5,388 bases of DNA. It comes from Oscillospiraceae bacterium. Lineage in GTDB: Bacteria; Bacillota; Clostridia; Oscillospirales; Acutalibacteraceae. Position 1 is the first letter of the stretch. Every line of letters starts with the position of its first letter. The translations under genes and the position numbers were made by a program. The notes beneath the pieces were generated by a model that did no database searches, was not told where the DNA came from, and saw only the letters and a program-made list of their open reading frames with translations. This document shows, in pieces, positions 1 through 3,826 of this stretch. The DNA is taken from positions 8,010-13,397 of the forward strand of contig DOZQ01000082.1 of NCBI GenBank assembly GCA_003517915.1, read 5' to 3'.

Positions 1-1137
1 CCCGCGCAGATGGTTGTTAAAATCGTAAATGAAGAGCTGACCTCCCTTATGGGAGGAGAATTTGTCCGTCTGAACACCGCCTCAAAGCCACCGACCGTAA
101 TTCTGCTGTGCGGCCTGCAAGGCTCGGGCAAGACTACCCACGCCGGCAAGCTTGCGAGGTTTTTAAAGAGCACGGGGCACCGTCCCATGCTGGTCGCTTG
201 CGATATCTACCGACCCGCGGCCATAAAGCAGCTTCAGGTGGTCGGTGAACGCGCAGACGTGCCCGTGTTTGAGAAAGGTACCCAAAAACCGGAGAAGACT
301 GCCGAGCAGGCGGTGCGGCATGCCAGAGATTATGGCAACGATTTTGTCATTCTCGACACGGCGGGGCGGCTGCACATAGACGAAGAGCTTATGGGCGAGC
401 TCGACCGAGTAAAACAGGCTGCTCATCCCAGCGAGATACTTTTAGTGGTTGATTCCATGACCGGTCAGGACGCCGTCAACGTTGCGAAGGCATTCAACGA
501 AAAGCTGGAGATTGACGGTGTTATCCTCACCAAGCTAGACGGCGACAGCCGCGGCGGCGCGGCGCTTTCGGTGCGGGCAGTGACCGGCAAGCCCATAAAA
601 TACGCAGGCACGGGCGAAAAGCTCGAAGACCTTGAGGAATTCCACCCTGAGCGGATGGCCTCGCGCATTTTAGGCATGGGCGACGTGCTGTCGCTTATTG
701 AAAAAGCCGAACAGCAACTGGATGAAAAAAAAGCGGACGAAATGGCACGCAGGCTGCAAAGCAATAAATTCGACATGAACGACCTGCTCACGCAATTTCA
801 GGAGATAAAAAAGCTCGGGCCGCTCGACCAGCTTCTGTCGATGATGCCGGGCATGAGCAAAAAGCTCAAGGATGTAGAAATCGACAACCGGCAGATGCTC
901 AGGGCCGAGGCGGTCATCACTTCAATGACAACCGCCGAGCGCGCGAAGCCTGCGCTTATAAATCCCTCGCGCAAGCGCAGGATAGCGGCCGGAAGCGGCA
1001 CAAAGGTAGAGGACGTAAACCGTCTGCTCAAACAGTTTGAGCAGATGAAAAAAACCTTCAAGCAAATGGGCGGCAAGGGACGTAAACGCCGCGGCGCTTT
1101 AAATGGCGCATATCTGCCGGAGAATTTTAAATTTTAA
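1..1137 (+). CDS. ffh: Signal recognition particle GTPase Ffh (SRP54), 5'-truncated by the window edge
   Basis: Ffh binds 4.5S/6S RNA and hydrophobic signal sequences on nascent chains and delivers ribosomes to FtsY at the membrane. Counting from the first codon in the window, the NG GTPase domain shows the P-loop GLQGSGKTT (38-46), the DTAGR motif (119-123) and TKLDGD (177-182). The methionine-rich M domain follows from about residue 225, with MMPGM and the RNA-binding SRKRRIAAGSG motif (323-333). The protein ends in a basic tail. The frame is open to base 1, and the P-loop lies at about residue 100-110 in full-length Ffh, so roughly 65-70 residues of the N domain lie upstream. The ATG at 10 is therefore internal; the sequence around it matches the N/G linker of Bacillus Ffh. 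No terminator follows the stop, so co-transcription with rpsP is likely. The identification is firm. Confidence 0.97.
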   Translation, partial: PAQMVVKIVNEELTSLMGGEFVRLNTASKPPTVILLCGLQGSGKTTHAGKLARFLKSTGHRPMLVACDIYRPAAIKQLQVVGERADVPVFEKGTQKPEKTAEQAVRHARDYGNDFVILDTAGRLHIDEELMGELDRVKQAAHPSEILLVVDSMTGQDAVNVAKAFNEKLEIDGVILTKLDGDSRGGAALSVRAVTGKPIKYAGTGEKLEDLEEFHPERMASRILGMGDVLSLIEKAEQQLDEKKADEMARRLQSNKFDMNDLLTQFQEIKKLGPLDQLLSMMPGMSKKLKDVEIDNRQMLRAEAVITSMTTAERAKPALINPSRKRRIAAGSGTKVEDVNRLLKQFEQMKKTFKQMGGKGRKRRGALNGAYLPENFKF

Positions 1138-1346
1138 TACATTTGCATTCATAAGGAATTTTTGGGGAAACTATTGCTGCGCCGCCTAGCGGTTAGTTCC
1201 GCGCTTATTTTGAAAAGCACGGCGCTGCTGCAAAGTGAAACTGCCGGTTAAACGCCATATAGATATAAGCTGCGTTTAGCCACCGGTCTCAGCCTTCCCC
1301 GACCTTTTGAAGATATATAGCATTCTTTTATGGGAGGTGGAGAAAG
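1138..1346 (+). promoter_or_regulatory. Structured spacer/leader upstream of rpsP with two inverted repeats
   Basis: This 209-nt gap has no supportable ORF. It contains two inverted repeats. In the first, GCGCCG (1179-1184) pairs with CGGCGC (1220-1225); the stem continues past a T/T mismatch with GC (1176-1177) and GC (1227-1228), and small GCGG/CCGC stems are possible inside. In the second, GGTTAAACGC (1246-1255) pairs with GCGTTTAGCC (1272-1281) over 10 bp with one G-U wobble and a 16-nt loop. Neither is followed by a T-run, so they do not look like terminators. I found no convincing -35/-10 pair; TATAGA at 1258 has only a poor -35. The spacer may be a cis-acting leader controlling rpsP or an RNA-processing site. 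It matches no leader class that I recognise. Confidence 0.4.
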
Positions 1347-1589
1347 ATGGCAGTAAAGATCAGGCTTCGTCGTATGGGAGCTAAAAAGGCACCCTTTTAC
1401 CGCATTGTGGTGGCCGATTCACGGTATCCGCGCGACGGGCGGTTTATTGAAGAAATAGGGCATTATAATCCGCTGGACAACCCTGCGTCAGTGAAAATTG
1501 ACGAAGAAAAAGCAAAGCAGTGGATCCAAAACGGAGCACAGCCAACCGATACGGTAAGAGACATATTAAAGAAAAACGGTATACTCTAA
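1347..1589 (+). CDS. rpsP: 30S ribosomal protein S16
   Basis: S16 is a primary-binding protein of the 30S body that stabilises the 5' domain of 16S rRNA during assembly. The 80-residue product has the usual length and shows the family signatures: the N-terminal [29 protein letters not shown] (residues 17-36), the IGHYNP turn, and the C-terminal NGAQPTDTV segment that closes the fold. The start is fixed by the strong Shine-Dalgarno GGGAGGTGG (1332-1340), whose GGAGGT core ends 8 nt before the ATG. khpA follows after 29 nt. The ffh-rpsP-khpA-rimM-trmD order is classical for Firmicutes. The long upstream spacer with inverted repeats may regulate this gene. Confidence 0.98.
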   Translation: MAVKIRLRRMGAKKAPFYRIVVADSRYPRDGRFIEEIGHYNPLDNPASVKIDEEKAKQWIQNGAQPTDTVRDILKKNGIL

Positions 1590-1603
1590 GGAACTATATA
1601 AAT

Positions 1604-1609
1604 AGGAGG
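1604..1609 (+). promoter_or_regulatory. Ribosome binding site that fixes the khpA start
   Basis: A perfect AGGAGG lies 9 nt before the ATG at 1619. The same frame is open upstream to an ATG at 1520 inside rpsP, but that one has no such site and would add 33 residues unlike any KhpA. Confidence 0.85.
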
Positions 1610-1618
1610 AATTTCAAG

Positions 1619-1852
1619 ATGCAGGAATTGCTTAAATCTATCGCGCAGGGGTTGGTCGACAATCCCGACGGCGTAGAGGTTTCTGTCGATGAGCCGGATG
1701 ACGAGGGAGTCGTTTCGTATCATCTTCATGTCGCCGAAGACGATATGGGCAGAGTCATAGGCAAGCAGGGCAGAATCGCCAAGGCTATCCGCACAGTTAT
1801 GCGCGCCGCGGCCAACCGCAAAGGAGACAAGATTTCGGTAGAAATCGATTAA
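1619..1852 (+). CDS. khpA: KH-domain RNA-binding protein KhpA (YlqC family)
   Basis: This is a single type-II KH domain protein of 77 residues, the normal size for KhpA. The nucleic-acid-binding loop is the GKQG tetrapeptide (48-51) within GRVIGKQGRIAKAIR, the family's diagnostic segment; the C-terminus KISVEID is also typical. In Streptococcus and Lactiplantibacillus, KhpA pairs with KhpB (Jag/EloR) and affects cell elongation and division, and in other Firmicutes the pair binds many RNAs. Those roles are family knowledge, not visible here. The gene sits 29 nt after rpsP, the usual place, and should share its mRNA. It is followed by an intrinsic terminator, making it the last gene of the abundant ffh/rpsP-side transcript. 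Confidence 0.95.
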   Translation: MQELLKSIAQGLVDNPDGVEVSVDEPDDEGVVSYHLHVAEDDMGRVIGKQGRIAKAIRTVMRAAANRKGDKISVEID

Positions 1853-1871
1853 CGGGCAAAGAAAAAGAACT

Positions 1872-1914
1872 GGCTGCGGCTGCCTTATAGGCAAATGCCG
1901 GAGCCTCTTTTTTT
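1872..1914 (+). terminator. Intrinsic terminator/attenuator between khpA and rimM
   Basis: The outer stem pairs GGCT-G-CGGC (1872-1880) with GCCG-G-AGCC (1897-1905), with one G/G mismatch. The stem continues as TGCC (1881-1884) with GGCA (1890-1893), a 3-nt AAT bulge and a TTATA loop. It is followed at once by TCTTTTTTT (1906-1914). The A-rich run before the stem (1861-1869) can pair with the T-run, as in many bifunctional terminators. The T-run ends only 28 nt before the rimM ATG, leaving no room for a new promoter, so rimM-trmD expression probably depends on readthrough. Confidence 0.85.
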
Positions 1915-1928
1915 AGGAGTAGTTTTTA

Positions 1929-1935
1929 GAAGGTG
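1929..1935 (+). promoter_or_regulatory. Weak ribosome binding site that decides the rimM start
   Basis: GAAGGTG differs by one base from GGAGGTG. It lies 7 nt before the ATG at 1943 but only 1 nt before the in-frame ATG at 1937. A better-looking AGGAG (1915-1919) is too far from both (17 and 23 nt) and directly abuts the terminator T-run. Confidence 0.5.
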
Positions 1936-1942
1936 TATGATA

Positions 1943-2458
1943 ATGCAAAAAAAATATATCGAAACCGGACGGGTGGTCGGAACCCACGGCATAGCCGGAG
2001 AGCTCCGGGTACAGCCCTGGAGCGACACGCCGGAGTTTTTACTGGGTTTTTCGAGCTTTTTTCTCGACTCGCAGGGACTGACCAAAATAGAAACGGTTTC
2101 CTCAAGAGTACACGGCAATATAGTCCTTATGAAGGTGAAGGATGTCGGCAGCATTGAAGCGGCCGAAAGGCTGCGCGGTAAAATCCTTTATTTAAACCGC
2201 AGGGATATAACGCTTGAGCCGGGTGCCCATTTTATTCAGGATCTTATTGGACTGCCGGTTTTTCACGCCGAAACCGGTGAGCGGCTTGGGGAAATCTCCG
2301 ACGTGTCAAAAACCGGCGCGAACGACGTGTGGCATATTGCCAAGGACGCGTCAGTCTGGCTGATCCCGGTAATCCCGGATGTAGTACGCTCGGTGGACGT
2401 GGAGGGCGGACGGGTCGAAATAATTCCGCTGAGGGGGATTTTCGACGATGAGGATTGA
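1943..2458 (+). CDS. rimM: Ribosome maturation factor RimM
   Basis: RimM binds the S19/16S head region and assists maturation of the 30S 3' domain; loss slows processing of 17S pre-rRNA. From ATG 1943 the product has 171 residues, normal for the family. The N-terminal RimM barrel opens with GRVVGTHGIAGELRV (9-23). The C-terminal PRC-barrel starts near residue 97 with FIQDLIGLPVF, followed by the signature segment around TGAND (124-128) and by LIPVIPDVV (140-148). The ATG at 1937 (two more residues) is possible. The ATG at 1895 is rejected because it lies inside the terminator stem and adds residues foreign to RimM. The gene overlaps trmD by 11 nt, so their translation is probably coupled. Confidence 0.96.
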   Translation: MQKKYIETGRVVGTHGIAGELRVQPWSDTPEFLLGFSSFFLDSQGLTKIETVSSRVHGNIVLMKVKDVGSIEAAERLRGKILYLNRRDITLEPGAHFIQDLIGLPVFHAETGERLGEISDVSKTGANDVWHIAKDASVWLIPVIPDVVRSVDVEGGRVEIIPLRGIFDDED

Positions 2459-3188
2459 TCTGTTAACCCTATTCCCGGATATGTGCCGCACCGTACTTAC
2501 CGAAAGCATCACGGGACGCGCCTTGGCAAAGGGGCTTTTTGAGCTGGAGATTCATAATTTCCGCGACTATACCACCGATAAACATAACCGTGTGGATGAC
2601 GAGCCCTACGGTGGCGGCATGGGCATGCTGCTTACCGCTCAGCCTATTTACGACTGCATAGCGGCTGTAAAAAAGCTCAGGGATGAACCCGCGCATGTCA
2701 TCTACATGTCTCCTCAAGGCAAAACACTGACCCAAAAGCGCGTGACCGAGCTTTCAAAACTCCCCCGCCTGATAATACTGTGCGGTCATTACGAAGGAGT
2801 GGACGAACGCGTTTTGGAGGAAACGGTGGACGAAGAAATAAGCATGGGCGACTATGTACTCACCGGCGGGGAGCTTCCGTCGCTGGCTCTGTGCGACGCC
2901 GTGCTGCGCCTTGTCCCCGGGGTGCTTTCGAGCGAGGAATGCTTTTTGAGCGAAAGCCATATGAACGGACTGCTTGAATATCCGCACTACACCCGTCCGG
3001 CCGAATGGATGGGCAGAAGGGTTCCAGAGGTACTGCTCAGCGGCCACCATGCGATGATAGAAAAATGGCGCAGGGAGCAGTCTGTGCTGCGCACGGCAAG
3101 AAAACGCCCGGAGCTTCTTGAAAGCGCCGAGCTGTCGTTTACCGAAAAAATAATAGCCGGCAAAGAAAAGAACCTTTCAGAAGAATAA
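2448..3188 (+). CDS. trmD: tRNA (guanine-37-N1)-methyltransferase TrmD
   Basis: TrmD transfers methyl from S-adenosylmethionine to N1 of G37 in tRNAs reading CUN, CCN and CGN codons, preventing +1 frameshifts. The 246-residue product is full length. Visible signatures are FPDM (9-12), the DDEPYGGGMGM loop (50-60), YMSPQG (86-91), CGHYEG (112-117) and the trefoil-knot segment EISMGDYVLTGGELP (130-144), which wraps SAM. LEYPHYTRP (176-184) and VLLSGHH follow in the linker to the C-terminal tRNA-binding domain. Glu116 and Arg154 keep the numbering of the Haemophilus enzyme, but position 169, the proposed catalytic Asp there, is Glu. The gene starts inside the rimM 3' end, with AGGGGG (2432-2437) 10 nt before its ATG. 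rplS, the usual next gene, is absent. Confidence 0.97.
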   Translation: MRIDLLTLFPDMCRTVLTESITGRALAKGLFELEIHNFRDYTTDKHNRVDDEPYGGGMGMLLTAQPIYDCIAAVKKLRDEPAHVIYMSPQGKTLTQKRVTELSKLPRLIILCGHYEGVDERVLEETVDEEISMGDYVLTGGELPSLALCDAVLRLVPGVLSSEECFLSESHMNGLLEYPHYTRPAEWMGRRVPEVLLSGHHAMIEKWRREQSVLRTARKRPELLESAELSFTEKIIAGKEKNLSEE

Positions 3189-3374
3189 AACATAATATAC
3201 ATTATATACAATATTCTCCACTCAAAATAGTCAATATACCTATTCGCAGTTAAAGACGTCCACTTTGTGGAAAAAATATTGTGCAAAACAAACAAACACA
3301 TGTGCGATTATTTGTTGCGGTTTGGATTTAGAGTAGAACTTTGACAAATAGCTCCGCCATGACCGTGTAATTTG
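3189..3374. other. AT-rich spacer after trmD, no gene, with a long imperfect inverted repeat
   Basis: No ORF with a ribosome binding site or family resemblance is visible on either strand. The DNA is clearly more AT-rich than the flanking genes. The main structure is an imperfect dyad: ACAATATT (3208-3215) plus CCAC (3218-3221) against GTGG (3267-3270) plus AATATTGT (3275-3282). Smaller stems inside are AATAG/CTATT (3226-3230/3240-3244) and TCCAC-TTT-GTGGA (3259-3271). A perfect CACATGTG palindrome lies at 3297-3304. No T-tract follows any stem on the + strand, so no recognisable trmD terminator is present. Confidence 0.45.
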
Positions 3375-3402
3375 TTGACGCTAGTACAAACTATGATATA
3401 AT
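3375..3402 (+). promoter_or_regulatory. Sigma-A-type promoter of ptsH with extended -10
   Basis: The -35 box is TTGACG (3375-3380, one mismatch) and the -10 box is a perfect TATAAT (3397-3402), separated by 16 bp. A TG (3394-3395) one base before the -10 makes it an extended -10. Transcription should start near 3408-3410, giving a 5' leader of about 65 nt before the HPr ATG. It is the only near-consensus promoter I can see in the window. Confidence 0.85.
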
Positions 3403-3408
3403 AAGGAT

Positions 3409-3423
3409 ATTGTATAGTACAAT
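3409..3423 (+). promoter_or_regulatory. Candidate operator dyad at the ptsH transcription start
   Basis: ATTGTA (3409-3414) and TACAAT (3418-3423) form a perfect 6-bp inverted repeat around TAG, sitting on the predicted start site. Its right half lies within TAGTACAA (3415-3422), an octamer also present between the -35 and -10 boxes (3382-3389), 33 bp or about three helical turns upstream. The placement suits a repressor site. The GT...AC symmetry loosely resembles GntR-family operators, but the regulator is unknown. Confidence 0.35.
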
Positions 3424-3475
3424 CAGACAAAGACGCAAAGAAGCATTGAGAATTTTGTGCTGAGGAGAGAGACAT

Positions 3476-3739
3476 ATGTTTGTGAAGGATGTTGTTGTTC
3501 AAAATCAGGTGGGTTTGCATGCCCGTCCGGCGACCTTTTTTATTCAAAAGGCAAATGAGTTTAAATCCTCTATTTGGGTGGAAAAAGAAGAACGCCGGGT
3601 AAACGCGAAAAGTCTTTTGGGAGTGTTGTCGCTTGGTATTGTCGGCGGCACGACTATCCGCATTATTGCGGACGGTGCGGACGAGGAATCGGCGGCGGAA
3701 AGTCTTTTTAAGCTTGTTCAGTCAGGATTTGCCGAATAA
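3476..3739 (+). CDS. ptsH: Phosphocarrier protein HPr of the PTS
   Basis: HPr accepts phosphate from Enzyme I/PEP on a histidine and passes it to sugar-specific EIIA domains in the cytoplasm. The 87-residue product has the normal size. His15 lies in the active-site segment GLHARPA (13-19) with Arg17. Ser46 lies in KSLLGVLSLG (45-54), the site phosphorylated by HPr kinase/phosphorylase, through which HPr-Ser-P acts as CcpA corepressor in Firmicutes. Because His15 is present, this is HPr and not the PTS-inactive paralogue Crh (Gln15 in Bacillus). GAGGAG (3462-3467) is 8 nt before the ATG. The gene has its own promoter and terminator and is not next to ptsI, so it looks monocistronic. A second HPr elsewhere in the genome cannot be excluded. 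Confidence 0.95.
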   Translation: MFVKDVVVQNQVGLHARPATFFIQKANEFKSSIWVEKEERRVNAKSLLGVLSLGIVGGTTIRIIADGADEESAAESLFKLVQSGFAE

Positions 3740-3755
3740 ATAATAGTTCTTTCGA

Positions 3756-3793
3756 GGCATCGTCCCTGCCGGACGGTGCCCTTTTTCATTTTT
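3756..3793 (+). terminator. Intrinsic terminator of ptsH
   Basis: GGCATCGTCC (3756-3765) pairs with GGACGGTGCC (3771-3780) over 10 bp with one T-G wobble and a CTGCC loop. It is followed by CTTTTT and a further ATTTTT run (3781-3793). The T-rich end lies only 33 nt before the uvrC ATG, so uvrC must be reached by readthrough or from a promoter overlapping ptsH; I see no good candidate for the latter. Confidence 0.9.
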
Positions 3794-3826
3794 AAACTAG
3801 GGCAACTTTAAAAGGAGCAGCTAAAA

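Noticed and set aside
10..12. ATG at 10 as the start of ffh
   Set aside because: The frame is open to base 1, and the residues around it match the internal N/G linker of Ffh; the product would lack the whole N domain.
1520..1618. N-terminal extension of khpA starting inside rpsP
   Set aside because: No ribosome binding site, residues read from rpsP in another frame, and a perfect AGGAGG sits before the ATG at 1619.
1895..1942. Longer rimM start at 1895
   Set aside because: The ATG lies inside the terminator stem, and the extra residues come from the T-run and have no counterpart in RimM.
3196..3237. Antisense promoter on the minus strand (TTGACT ... TATAAT)
   Set aside because: The boxes are about 22 bp apart, too far for sigma-A, and no gene lies downstream on that strand.
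3259..3271. TCCAC-TTT-GTGGA hairpin as the trmD terminator, or TGTGGAAAA as a DnaA box
   Set aside because: The stem is 5 bp and followed by A, not T, on the + strand; the minus side has no T-run after it. The DnaA-like 9-mer is a single imperfect match.
3341..3371. Second ptsH promoter: TTGACA at 3341 with TGTAAT at 3366
   Set aside because: The -35 is perfect but the spacer is 19 bp and the -10 is poor; the promoter at 3375-3402 explains the unit better.
3189..3475. Small gene, riboswitch or CcpA cre site in the trmD-ptsH gap
   Set aside because: No ORF with a ribosome binding site, no recognisable riboswitch core, and no cre-like palindrome with the central CG.
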